A stretch of DNA of 64,000 nt, from positions 1,116,001 through 1,180,000 of the forward strand of contig JACZZP010000007.1 of the NCBI GenBank assembly GCA_015183035.1, read 5' to 3'. Below the pieces are notes generated by a model. It was not told the DNA's origin and ran no database searches. It was given only the letters and a program-made list of their open reading frames with translations. Below are positions 10,869-21,437 of the stretch, piece after piece (the first letter of the stretch is position 1; each line of letters opens with the position of its first letter). The translations under genes were made by a program, and so were the position numbers. The DNA comes from Meloidogyne chitwoodi (lineage: Eukaryota; Nematoda; Chromadorea; Rhabditida; Meloidogynidae).

Positions 10869-11355
10869 GCCTGTTTTGTAGCAGGAGGTAGCAAAAACAG
10901 CGAAACTTGAATATATAATTAATACTATGCTACTAAATGTTACATAATTATACCATTCGACACTTTGAAACCTTGCGAGAGATGATTTAAATGCTTTTTG
11001 TAAATTTTAGAGATTCATTAATTTGTTAATTTTTAACCTATTATTCAGAAAGATCATAACATTATTTTAGTTATTCTTTTATGTTAATCTGCAAATTTAT
11101 TTGTTATTTTTTTAAACTATAAAGTAAAATTTAATGTTTTTAAATAAAAACGATTTTACTTTATAAACTATAATTTATTTTGCTCAACAATTCCATATTT
11201 ATTTCTTAGTCTCAATCTGTTTTTAAATATTGTAACACTAAAAAATTTTAATGCGACTTTAAATCTTATGGATTTGAGAACGTAAGTAATTCAATTTTTG
11301 AATTTAAACTAATTAAATTTAACGAGATTTAAAAATCAATAATTTTTATTTTTAG
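10869..11355. other. AT-rich intergenic DNA
   Basis: No supported exon or RNA gene. The Rossmann-fold glycine motif expected upstream of the following epimerase remnant was looked for here and not found. Confidence 0.5.
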
Positions 11356-12674
11356 ATGAAATATAATTCTGTTCGTGGAACTATTCGTTCTTTACAAAAT
11401 AAATTAAAAGTTCAACCATTACTTGATTTGAGTTTCTTTTCAAATAAAAATTTTAAATTAATTGAAGCTGATTTAAAAATAAAAAATTGTTGGAGTATTT
11501 TTTACAATTTAATATAAAAAATAAAAATTTTAATTTTTAGAGCAATTTTTTGATGTTCTTTTGTTTTGCATGTAGCTAGTCCTTTTCCTATTGCAGAAGA
11601 TAAATGTTTTAAAAGCATGTGCGGATATTAATTTTAATGTTAAAAAAAGTTGTTTTAACAAGTTCTTGTGCAGCAATTAATGGTAATTAAATTTAAAAAT
11701 GTATAAATAATTTAAAAAAATTAAGAAGGACATGAAAATAGAATCTTTTCTGAAGAAGGTTGGACAAAAACTGAAAATACTAAAAAAGTTTTTGCATATA
11801 GTCGAAGTAAAACAGAGGCAGAAAAGGCTGCTTGGAATTTTATTAAAAATTTTAAAGGTTTGTTTTTTAAATAATTCTATTTTTTAAAGAAGGTGATAAT
11901 AAATTTTCCTTATTTGCTAGCTTGTTTAAATCCAACATTAATTGATATTCAAGGAACTTCAATAACAATATTTTTATTTAAATTAAAAAATAATTAATAT
12001 ATTTTTTTAAAAAGTAGTTCGCCCGTTTTAAATAATGAAATTTCATTTAGTACCAACATTTTAATTAGCTCTTGTAGATGTTACTGATGTTGCAAAGTTT
12101 TTTATTTTTCTATTTAAAAATTAATTATCTATAAATAAGGACACATATTTCGGCAATGAACTGTCCGGAAAGTGATACTCAGCGAATTTGATAACTTCAC
12201 AACCAAGTTATTGGTTTAAAGATATTGCTAAAATATTAGCAAAAGAATTTGGAAAACAAGGTTTTTTTAATTTAATTTAAATTATTTATTTTTTAAACAA
12301 AAGGTTATTGGCTTCCTAGTTATCAAGCTCTTTATTTTGGTGTTTGGCTTTATTCTTTTTTTTGATTTAGAGGCACGTCAAGTACTTTCTAGACATAATA
12401 GAGAAATTCATTTTGATAATACAAAAGTATGTAAATATTTATTAAAAATAATAATTATTATTTATAGGCTAAAAAATTGCTAGGAATTGAATTTCGAAAT
12501 CCAGAAAATTTTTTAATTGAAATGGTCTATTCTATGATTGTAAGATGTATTTTACCTAAATATAAAGAATATATTGGACCTTCTACTGCAATGAATGGAT
12601 TTTATAATAAAATGGAGGAATATATTCAAATAATAATTTTTAATAAAATTTATCAATTTTATAATATATTTTAA
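11356..12674 (+). pseudogene. Decayed NAD-dependent epimerase/dihydroflavonol-reductase-like gene
   Basis: Ordered fragments match the family: VRGTIRSLQNK (NADP-binding region), ASPFPIAED, VVLTSSCAAING (catalytic Ser strand), AYSRSKTEAEKAAW (catalytic Tyr and Lys), HISAMNCPES, and a C-terminal KAKKLLGIEFRNPENFLIEM. Several defects are visible. The N-terminal glycine-rich dinucleotide motif is missing. The segment between SPFPIAED and KACADIN is deleted and out of frame near 11600. An A-run at about 11642-11648 shifts the frame before VVLTSS. Some fragments are separated by plausible small introns, so part of the fragmentation is normal. I infer a pseudogene of a host oxidoreductase. Confidence 0.65.
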
Positions 12675-13483
12675 TTTTGTAATAGACCTAAAAATAATAA
12701 AATTTATTTAATATTTGTGTAGGCAATGTATTAATATTTAATTTATTGATTGTTCAAAAATAAGTTAAGTATTACGATTTATAAAAAATAATTTTATTAC
12801 AAATACTTAAAGAATATAGGTTATATTTTAATTATTTTTTAAATATTCTAAAAATAAATTAATATTATTATTATTTTAAAATTTTTATAAAATGAATATA
12901 AAAATAAATAAATTATTTAAAAAATTAAATATTTAAAGTTGTTGATCTCCTTCATGTTCTTCTTCCTCTTCTCCTAGGTGATGATGATGTAGTAGATGAT
13001 GTAAATGATTGATTGTTATTTTTTTTTATTTTTTAATAAATTATTTTCTTTATTTATTAAATTATTAATTATAATAATTTGATTTTTTTTCTTATATTAT
13101 TATTATATGTAATACATTCATTATTTGAAAGTAAAGTAGCCCTTTTATTTTATTAAAAAAAATAATAAATTTACCTGCTAATTGCCGAGTACTGGCCGAT
13201 TTTCCGCTAAGCATATTCCACTGACGGATTTTCCGTACACGAAATTATTTGGTATATTATTTTTGAAAAATAAATAATTTATTTTTAACAATTTTATTTT
13301 TTAAAATAAATTTTAAATTGTATTCTTTTTAGGTAAAATTTTATACAATATTAAATGTACCTACTAGGTGAAAATTAAATTTATTGAAAAGATTAAAAAG
13401 TTATTTATATTTAAAATATTATAATACAAATTATATTAATAATTATATAATCTTATATATTTGTTAATATTATGCATAAAAAA
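12675..13483. other. AT-rich intergenic DNA
   Basis: Low-complexity sequence. A less AT-rich island near 13180-13245 repeats GATTTTCCG but shows no clear element structure. No gene supported. Confidence 0.5.
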
Positions 13484-13990
13484 TTATAAAGCTATTTCTT
13501 CAAAAGTTCCCAATTGTTGAGACATAATAAATGGACGTCTTATCCCACTTTTTCTTTTTTCAGTGGTTGCTTTTTCATTTTCTTTTTTTTGACGTAATAC
13601 AATAGTCAAAATAATAATTAAAATTAAAAATATAATTTGAATAAAGGACATTAAATAAATAAATTTTAAATCACAATTTGTTGAATTTGAATATATTTCC
13701 ATTGGTTTATTAAGACAAATTTCGGGTTCATAAAATCTACATTTAATTAAAATAATATTCATTTTTAAATTATTAAAATTATTGATTAATATAATTTTAA
13801 TTTATTATTAATGCTTATTATATTTATTAATGTTTAAATTATAAGTTAAAATAAACCCAATTGGATGATAACATATTTTATTTATAAATTTTTGATTTTT
13901 GGAAATTTGCCATCCTTTAAATGACTCTGGCTCTTGGCCAAAATAAATTGAAAAATTAATAAAAATAAATATTAAAGTAATTAAAGGCAT
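13484..13990 (-). CDS. Single-pass type I membrane protein, two exons
   Basis: Exon 1 starts at 13990 with a hydrophobic signal peptide (MPLITLIFIFINFSIYFG) and runs into a short ectodomain. A GTTTAT donor near 13855 and a TGTAG acceptor near 13737 join it in frame to exon 2, which adds two ectodomain cysteines. A strongly hydrophobic segment LMSFIQIIFLILIIILTIVL follows, then a basic cytoplasmic tail. The predicted protein is about 130 residues with three ectodomain cysteines and one potential N-glycosylation site. No family recognised. Architecture resembles the small membrane proteins encoded by the Mavericks downstream, but no sequence similarity was seen and it may be a host gene. Confidence 0.5.
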
Positions 13991-14634
13991 ATTTAATTTA
14001 AAATAATTAAATTTTTAAATAAAATAATCTTTAAAATTCTAAATAAAAAAATATCATTAAAATTTTATTAAATATCATAAAATTTTAAAAATAAAAATAA
14101 TTTTAAAATTTATAAATAAAAACATATTAATTAGAATTATTGAAAATTGAATAAATTAATTTTTTAATTATAAGCAGATGTTTTAGCTAACCTATCAAAG
14201 AACAATTGAAGATAGGAATGTCCATTAGCTATACCCTTAAACGGAATGTTTAACTTTTTTTGTTTTAAAATAAGAGCATTGTATTGAAATAAAAAAATTA
14301 TTTTGAAATAATTTATTATTTTTAATTGAAAAATAAAAATAAACTAATATTATTTAAAATGAAAAATTGGTAAATATTATTTTAAAGGAAAGAAAAATTG
14401 CCAAATATTATTTAAAAAAATAAGGAAAAATTTCAAATTTTATTTTAAATGTAAAATATTATTTAAATTGCAAATATTATTAATTATAATAAATTAATTA
14501 AAATATAATTGTATATTATCATTAAATTAAATTAAAAGATAATATTAAATTAAAAATAATAATAATATTAAATTATTAAATCCATTTCATAATAAATTAT
14601 TAATTAATAAGGATTAATAGATTATTTGCAAAAA
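13991..14634. other. AT-rich DNA, possible left flank of Maverick A
   Basis: No supported gene. The left terminal repeat of Maverick A should lie hereabouts, but the matching right end is beyond the window, so the boundary cannot be set. Confidence 0.4.
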
Positions 14635-14829
14635 CAATCCGGTGTATAAGCACCACAAAATTATTACTAAATGTGTCTTATGTAAGACAACTTTTAAAAA
14701 TATTCTGCGTAGATCTGAACGCATTATTTTTGTTTAATAATACGTGCAGATCTACGAAGAAAATTTTTAAAAGTTGTCTTACATAAGACACATTTAGTAA
14801 TTATTTTGTGGCGTTTATACACCGGATTG
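14635..14829. repeat. Inverted duplication of the 3' end of the cysteine-rich gene
   Basis: About 87-bp arms at 14635-14722 and 14743-14829 are near-perfect reverse complements around a roughly 20-bp spacer. The right arm is the 3' coding end of the gene at 14724-15394; the left arm is an inverted partial copy downstream of its stop. Confidence 0.85.
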
Positions 14830-15394
14830 TTCTTGCATAATTCAGTATAACTTAATCTTTCAAATTCTTTACTTTTTCTGCCTATAATGCCTAAAATCTT
14901 CATTAATTCCATTTTCTTTAAACTATCAAGCGCTCCATCAGAGATACAGCCACCACAATAACTTCTACATTTGCAGCCATCCGGCTGGTTATTAATTTGT
15001 ACCCATTTTTCGTCCTCTTGACAGAGAACGCATACTGCCGAATTATAAACCACAGGTTGTGCTGCAGTTAGCTTACTATATTCCTCCTCTAGATTTGTTC
15101 CAAACATAGTTCGAGCTCTCTGCGGACTCGGTGTTATAATAAATTGAGCTATCTGCGGACTCGGAGTTCGAAAGTCTAATATATTAATTAAAAAATAATT
15201 CAAATTAAATCAACTAATACCGATAAATTCCGAATAATTGGTGAGCGGAGTCCATGTGATCACATGACTTACTCCTTCAAGTTGAGGAGTTTCAACCTCG
15301 CTTCTATTATTAAGCTCTTAAATAAGTAAATATTAAAGGATTAATAAATAAATTTACCATTCATTTCAACCTCATCTACAATAATTTGTTCCAT
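14724..15394 (-). CDS. Cysteine-rich (RING-like) Maverick A protein, three exons
   Basis: Exon 1 (15394-15358), exon 2 (15316-15221) and exon 3 (15175-14724) join in frame through two 40-45-bp GT/AG introns to give 194 codons. The N-terminus is acidic; a short duplicated motif TPSPQ follows. The C-terminal half has clustered cysteines: CVLCQEDEKW, CKCRSYCGGC, ELC and CVLCKTTF, a likely zinc-binding fold of RING/treble-clef type, and a basic end. No enzyme family can be named. It is the leftmost recognisable gene of Maverick A, on the strand opposite the polymerase. Its 3' end is duplicated in inverted orientation just downstream. A regulatory or host-interaction role is a guess. Confidence 0.6.
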
Positions 15395-15913
15395 TAAATT
15401 AATTTTAAATTAAATTAATTTTAAATTAAATATTAAATTAATTTTAAAGTAAATATTAAAGTTATTTTAAATTAAATCTTAAATATAATCTTTAAATTTT
15501 TTTTGAATTAGTTTTCTATAATAAAAAAGTAACGCCTATTCAAAATATTCACAAATTTTGAATTTATAGGATAAAAAATTAAGCATAGAAGTTTATTTTC
15601 CCAATGAGTGACACTTTAAACTAATTTCTCAACTGATCACTTACTTTAAACTAATCTCCTTCGACTATTTGAATGAGGATGGAATGAGAGTTAAAATAAA
15701 AAAAAAAAAAAAAATTTAAACGGAAAATGATTTAATTTATTATTTTTTATAATTTAAAGATATATTAAGTTTATTTAAATTTATAATTTTTAAAAATATA
15801 TTAATATTTAAAAACAAAAATAATTTTATTTAAATTTATAATTTTGAAATATATTAATTTAATAATAATATTTAAAATAAAAATAATTAAAAATATATTA
15901 AGTTTATTTAAAT
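15395..15913. other. AT-rich intergenic DNA in Maverick A
   Basis: Contains a long poly-A run near 15698-15714 and no supported gene. It separates two minus-strand zinc-type genes. Confidence 0.5.
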
Positions 15914-16342
15914 TTATGCTTTTAAGTTACCTACATTCAAATCGTAAATTATATCGTTGGCTCGAATATTCAAATCCACACAGCTTTTACAAAGTTCAAA
16001 TGTAATTGTTACACCGCCACAGTCATGCTCAATAATTTTTTTCTTACTTTGATACAAAGAATTGGCACAAATTTTGCAGAATCGTATATCCAGTCTTGGT
16101 GCATATTTCATTCTAACGAGCTTCCATAGAATTTTACTACTGTTTGACCCTTTAATTACATATTTGTTTCCTGTTTTTGTAGTTTTTCCCAACAATTCTT
16201 TTTCAAGTTTTTCAATTTTTTGTGTTAATTCATTATTATTATTATTATTAATTTTATTTTCTTCAATTTTATTTTGATTAATATTTTCTTCAATTAAATT
16301 TTCATTAATATTTTCAGATTTTACTGATTTTAGTTCTGACAT
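15914..16342 (-). CDS. Small zinc-binding Maverick A protein
   Basis: A single-exon frame of 142 residues from an ATG at 16342. The N-terminal 50 residues are Asn/Glu/Lys-rich and predicted coiled coil (ELTQKIEKLEKELLGK). The C-terminal half has FCKICANSLYQ and, after about 30 residues, FELCKSCVDLNI, a paired CxxC arrangement. The same C-terminal pattern (CAKCKDN, then LELCPECLDKNI) occurs in the five-exon gene at 29097-29767 of Maverick B, so this is probably a conserved accessory family in these elements. A TATA-like box lies 44-52 bp upstream at 16386-16394. Function unknown. Confidence 0.65.
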   Translation of the reverse strand: MSELKSVKSENINENLIEENINQNKIEENKINNNNNNELTQKIEKLEKELLGKTTKTGNKYVIKGSNSSKILWKLVRMKYAPRLDIRFCKICANSLYQSKKKIIEHDCGGVTITFELCKSCVDLNIRANDIIYDLNVGNLKA

Positions 16343-16385
16343 TTTTAATTTTTAATCTAGAATGAAATAAATTTGAAAATTCGGA

Positions 16386-16394
16386 CTATTTATA
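16386..16394 (-). promoter_or_regulatory. TATA box of the small zinc-protein gene
   Basis: On the minus strand AGTATAAATAGTCCGAATTT lies about 50 bp upstream of the ATG at 16342. Almost the same string (AGTATAAATAGGCCGAATTT) precedes the membrane-protein gene at 58350, about 42 kb away but in the same element A. Confidence 0.6.
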
Positions 16395-16506
16395 CTTGAA
16401 AAAATTAGCGTTTTTTTTTCAGATTTTGTCAATTTATTACACTCTATTAGTATTTAAGGACCATTTTTTTAAACTTAAATCATTTGTTTAAAATTTAAAT
16501 AAAAAA

Positions 16507-17121
16507 ATGCAAAATTTATTGAATGAAATTGCTCATATACTTAATTGCACGCCAGATAATGTTCAAAAACGTTTGAGTTTCAAAGGTGATTCTGACTATG
16601 TTTTTGAAAAAATAAAATATAAATCATTGAAAACTTCATATTCTGATCGAGATGGGAATAAAACGGTAATTAATTGTAATGGAATAACTAAACTCGGTGC
16701 GCATCAGATTAAAGCCTTTGGAAATATTTTTCATATATTTAACGTTTCTGTTACTGCTTATTTTTTTGCACATCATGGTATTAGATTAAAATACCCCTAT
16801 CATCAATGTATTATTGAAAAAACTAAAAGCAAGAAAAACGGAAATTACACCTTGCGATACTACCCACTAGAGCTTGTTCAGCTTGATCTACCATTTGAAT
16901 TTGAAAAGCCACCTTCCCCTTATTTGCTACCCTTACCTAATTTTGATATTTATGAAAAGAATATAAAATTTAAATTAGGAACAAGTTCATCTTCGTCAAG
17001 TATTTCTGATCATTCCAGTGACGATCAATCCTGCTCAGATGGAATTTTATGGTTATATGAAAAAGAAAATAAATTATGGAATAAACATAATGTTTGGATG
17101 TCAAAAAAGAAAAGCACTTAA
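16507..17121 (+). CDS. PAZ-like (Argonaute small-RNA-binding fold) protein of Maverick A
   Basis: A 204-residue frame begins at an ATG after AT-rich leader. Residues about 60-135 fit the C-terminal half of an Argonaute/Dicer PAZ domain in order: a basic strand, NGITKLGAHQIKAF, SVTAYFFAHHGIRLKYPYH and YYPLELVQL, corresponding to the family pattern (tV..YF...y.i.LkYP.lPc...ylPlElc). The last 60 residues are Ser/Asp-rich and acidic and then basic. There is no PIWI, MID or RNase III domain. PAZ domains bind the 3' end of small RNAs. A free-standing element-encoded PAZ could sequester or protect small RNAs; this is inference. A related protein is at 45806-46306 in Maverick B. A TATTTAAGG box at 16451 may be its promoter. 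Confidence 0.6.
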   Translation: MQNLLNEIAHILNCTPDNVQKRLSFKGDSDYVFEKIKYKSLKTSYSDRDGNKTVINCNGITKLGAHQIKAFGNIFHIFNVSVTAYFFAHHGIRLKYPYHQCIIEKTKSKKNGNYTLRYYPLELVQLDLPFEFEKPPSPYLLPLPNFDIYEKNIKFKLGTSSSSSSISDHSSDDQSCSDGILWLYEKENKLWNKHNVWMSKKKST

Positions 17122-17543
17122 TTAATTTATATAAATTTTTTATCTTAATTTTTAAAAAATCTCCACTCTTGTTTCTTAATATTGCATTATTACCCTATAA
17201 AAATACATTTTCTATAAATTATTTTTATTAAATTTTATCTTATTTTTTTTGTAAATATTATAAAATTTTGAATTAAAATTCTATCATTTTTTTTAAATCT
17301 TTCTAGTATTTTTTTTAAATCCTTCCCCTTTTGAATTTGAAAATTACTAGCGTTGACTTCCTAGTGATTAATTGACAGCCGATCGTATCCTCTCTCATGT
17401 CCCATTGTGATGGATAAAAAAGTCAGCTGTCGTTTACTTTCTTATGTGTTCCTTTCTTAAATTAAAATAATAGTATATAAAAGTAAAAAAACTTGAAATT
17501 TTGGTCATTTAAAATTAAAATACAAAATAATAATTAAATAAAT
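17122..17543 (+). promoter_or_regulatory. Polymerase leader region with TATA box
   Basis: No gene. TATATAAAAG at 17474-17483 lies 70 bp upstream of the polymerase ATG. An imperfect inverted pair GACAGC/GCTGTC lies around 17374-17430. Confidence 0.45.
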
Positions 17544-20500
17544 ATGGTGTTTAATGGTGAAAATATAGAAAGACCCTCACCTAGGAAGAGGCCTCGCTTT
17601 TTCATTGAGAATATTTTATCAGATAATTTTTCGATACAAAATCAATTTGGTGGCGGTAGAGAAGGAAACAGCCAGCAGACTGAGCAGCCAGAGCAACACC
17701 AAGAGAGACAGAGACAGTTCACTCCAAGTTTAGAAAAATATATAAAAAGAATTGAGACAACTTTTAATGTTGATAAAAGGTTTAAGTCTTTGAAGTGTGG
17801 TTCAAAATTTACCATCAATGACGTTCCAGAGAACCCCGAAGCTTTGTTGAGATCTATTTTTAATGAATGTGTCAATCAAACAATCGAACAAGCAAAAGAA
17901 AATGATATAAATTCTGATCATCTCGGAGGAATTATATCATCTCAATTACTTGATCGTGATATTTATATTCCTATTAGAAAGATTCAAGTTGATACTGTTG
18001 ACAACATTCTCAATGAGTTCCTAAAAGTGTCACAGTCCAAAGTAGATAGGGGATCTTTGTGGGGTGAACCTTTCAGTGTTGTCATCCATGCCATTGGGGC
18101 TTCTCAACTTCCAACAAAAAATACTCTTAGAGGTAGCGCACCTTCCAGTGTTCAACAACTTAACCAATGTAACGATCATTTAATCCTTGTTAATAATATA
18201 GATAATTATTGCTTATTCCATTCACTAGAACTGACCAGAAAGCATGACACTAAAGAACTAGGACATAGATCCATATTCTGTCGATATCATAATCAACGAC
18301 TACTTCAACAACATGATGATATTATCGAGTTAATGATGGAAGCTAACATTCAATTGAGTGAGTCTGATTATTGTGCAACTATTTATGTTCCAATTGTTGT
18401 AGATTATTGGAATCAGCGGTATGAAAAGACTGGTTTTAAATTTAAAGTATTTGTTTTTGAAAATCAAGGATCAACAAAGCTATCTTTTTCATATGGAAAT
18501 AATGACTTTAATACTCCAATATCAATCTATCATAAAGAAAACCATTTTGATGGTGTAAGAAATGTTGGTGCCTTATTTGGTAAAGGATACAAATATTGTT
18601 TTACTTGTAATAAAAGATATAGGAGAGCACAAGATCATGACAAAAGCTGTAAATCTTACTGCTTACATTGTGGACGCGTTGGGATAGGGATGCCTTGTCC
18701 AGTTCTAAATGATTTCTATAAGAAATGTGAAGAATGTATGAAAAAATTTTGGAACGAAGAATGTTTCATTCATCACAAAAACAATAACAACTGTCTAAGA
18801 TCTAAGCAATGTGAGAAATGTGGAGTGATTTGGAGTGTGAAAGCATACAGACATGATCCTGCTAAGCATCATATTTGCGGCTATAAATGGTGTTTAAATT
18901 GTCGTCAATATCATAGTGCTGAAAGAGGGTGTTATATTCGTCCTCTTGTGCTAAAAAAGCCAGTACCATATCGATTAATAACATTTGATTTTGAAAGCAC
19001 TCAACATGAACAACTTGATTTTAAAAACCGTCTTCACCAAGTCAATTTTATTGCTGTAAATATTACTTGCACTAAATGTTTGGAAGAAGAAAATATTTGG
19101 CGTACTATGTTACAACAACAAGAAAAATTTTGTTCAATTTGTGGACCTCACCGTAATAAAACATTTTCAAAAAGAGCATTCTTCAAAACAAATATCGATC
19201 ATATGATTGTAACAGAAAATCCACTCTCCGATTTTGTTCATTGGATCATATTTGGACTTGATCGTAAATATACTACGTTGGCTTATTCACATTTTGGTGG
19301 CAGATATGACATGGTGATAACTTTTCGTGAAATTTTTCTCAAAGGAATAGTCCCTTCTATGATTAGACGAGGGAACAAACTTTATCAACTTTTAGTTCCT
19401 AAAACTCAAAAAGGTTGCGAAGTAATCTTCAGAGATTCTTTTAATTTATGCCCGGTGGCATTAGGTCGACTTGTTGGAGCATTTGGTCTAAATATTCAAG
19501 AAAAGAAATTTTTTCCCCATCTTGCAAATCATCCAAAAAATTATGATATTACTCTGCCAACTCTACCTTCAAAGTCTGATTACATGTATGGAAGCATGTC
19601 TAAAGATAAGCAACACGAGTTTGATATATGGTACACGAAGGAAAAAGATTCACCTTTCTGCCTGAATGAAGCATTGGCAGAATATTGCATTAATGATGTT
19701 CAAATTTTAACAGAAGCTCTAATTGAATTCAGGAAGAGATTTTTAAAAATTAGTGCCCCGAAAATTATTAATGAAGATTCAGTTGTAATAAGTGGTGGAA
19801 TAGATATCCTTAGGGAATCGATGACTATCGCTTCAGCGTGCATGAGGCACTTCAGGCTCAATCATTTAAAGCCTGAACATCTGGCAATTGTACCTGAGAA
19901 AGGGTACGATATTTGCGACAATCAAAGTGAATTGGCATTCAAATACCTTGAATGGTATGGCGATATTAACAACGTAGACATACAGACTGCACATTCACCC
20001 AATGGGGAAAAATTAGTAGCTGGACGTTTCCGTGTTGATGGTTATATTGAAGCTGAGGATCGTGCTATCGAGGTAAATGGTTGCATTTGGCATGCATGCC
20101 CTAAGCATTTTGGTGATCAGCTGGACAAAATAATGCCTAATGGGAAAACAGTTGGAACCATACGTGCAGCAGATGATGAAAGATTAAAAATTCTACTTCA
20201 GCATATTAGACAAGTTGATATAATTTGGGAATGTGACATCAAAAGAATGCTTTATCGCGATAAAAATATGAGGAGATTATTTAAAAATTATCGTGATAAA
20301 GGACCAATTAAAATTCGAGATTGTTTTTTTGGTGGAAGGACGGGCCCTTCTCGAATGTATTTTAATTCAGGTGATAATTACTTAATAAAGTATCTTGATT
20401 TTAACTCTCTTTATCCTTCAACAATAGCAACCACTTCTTTTCCAATTGGGCATCCAAAAATTCACATAGTTCCTCGACAACAACAACAAGTGAATTGGAC

Positions 20501-21256
20501 TAGCAGCAAGCAAATTCCGTACAAAGGAATTTTAAAGGTATTCTTGATACCTCCTGATAAATTAGAAGTTCCAGTTATACCAATTAAATTTGATGATAGA
20601 TTGTTATTTCCACTCTGTCGAAGGTGCTCATTAAATTTTCCGCGTGGGGAAATTATTCCAAATTATTCGTGCCCACACACAGAGGATGAAAGAGGCTGGG
20701 TCTCAACCTGTACCTCACTTGAATTAGCAGAGGCATTGGATGATGGATATCGAGTAACTAATTTCTATCGTGCTTTATATTACGAAAAATGGGATGATCA
20801 CCTTTTCAAGGATTATGTAGCTGAGTTTATGTCAATGAAAATCCATGCTAGTGGATTTCCACCATTTATCAATACACCAGAAAAGGAAGACGAATTTATT
20901 AAGGAATCTTTAAATCGCTTTGGTATAAAATTAGACAAAGAAAAAATGATACCTGACAAAGCAATGCGGTATATTTCAAAATTAATGTTAAATTCCTTGT
21001 GGGGACGTTTCAGCCTTCGTAATACTTTATCAAAAAGTCATGTCACTAATTCACCAGCCGAACTTCGTGAATTCCTCAACAATAAATCAATTCAAGTTAC
21101 TTCTGTTGATTCTCTTACCAAGGTAACAATACTTATTACATACGAAACAGTTGAAGAGTTTACCTTTGAACATGACACTTCAAATATAGTACTTTCACTT
21201 TGGACTACGTCAATGGCCAGAATCCATCTACTAAGAGCAATGAAAAAAGTTGCATG
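17544..21256 (+). pseudogene. Protein-primed family B DNA polymerase of Maverick A, 5' part (split by insertion)
   Basis: One open frame encodes about 1,237 residues. After a low-complexity N-terminus come several CxxC zinc pairs (residues about 350-470; YCFTCNKRY, YCLHCGRVG, KWCLNCRQYH). Exonuclease motifs follow: FDFEST (about 480), HFGGRYDMV (about 583) and YCINDVQIL (about 714). An endonuclease-like insert RVDGYIEAE...EVNGCIWHAC (about 830-855), common in Maverick polymerases, precedes motif A YLDFNSLYPST (about 950) and motif B KLMLNSLWGRFS (about 1142). Motif C is absent because the 35.6-kb element inserted at 21257. The rest of the gene is at 56909-57410 and continues in the same frame. 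Unlike the homologue in Maverick B, no introns are seen. Disrupted, so not functional as it stands. Confidence 0.92.
21251..21256. repeat. Target-site duplication, left copy (TGCATG)
   Basis: TGCATG directly precedes the left terminal repeat, and the same six bases follow the right terminal repeat at 56903-56908. Six-base duplications are typical of Mavericks. Confidence 0.9.
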
Positions 21257-21401
21257 ACTACATACTCTCCACCATTAAATTATCGATTGATTATCCGATA
21301 ATTTAATGGTGGAGAGATGTAGAGGTAAGGGGCCTGTCAAGGAAATAAATGGCCAGATCAAAGACCGGAAAGGCACGCGAGCGAGTGGAAACGAACAGGT
21401 A
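21257..21401 (+). repeat. Left terminal inverted repeat with terminal hairpin
   Basis: Begins ACTACATACTCTCCACC and ends CGAACAGGTA. It is the exact reverse complement of 56758-56902 over 145 bp as far as I can read. The outer 65 bp fold into a hairpin: CTCTCCACCATTAAATTATCG pairs with its complement around a loop of about 10 nt, extended by CTACAT/ATGTAG. Confidence 0.92.
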
Positions 21402-21437
21402 AGTAGTATATAGTCTACTTTTATGAACATTTTTTAA

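Noticed and set aside
15255..15268. 14-bp palindrome CATGTGATCACATG
   Set aside because: It lies inside exon 2 of the cysteine-rich gene and is a single chance-sized palindrome; no repeat copies were seen.
15230..15394. Possible left terminal repeat of Maverick A
   Set aside because: No matching inverted copy is present in the window, and the sequence is explained by exons 1 and 2 of the cysteine-rich gene.
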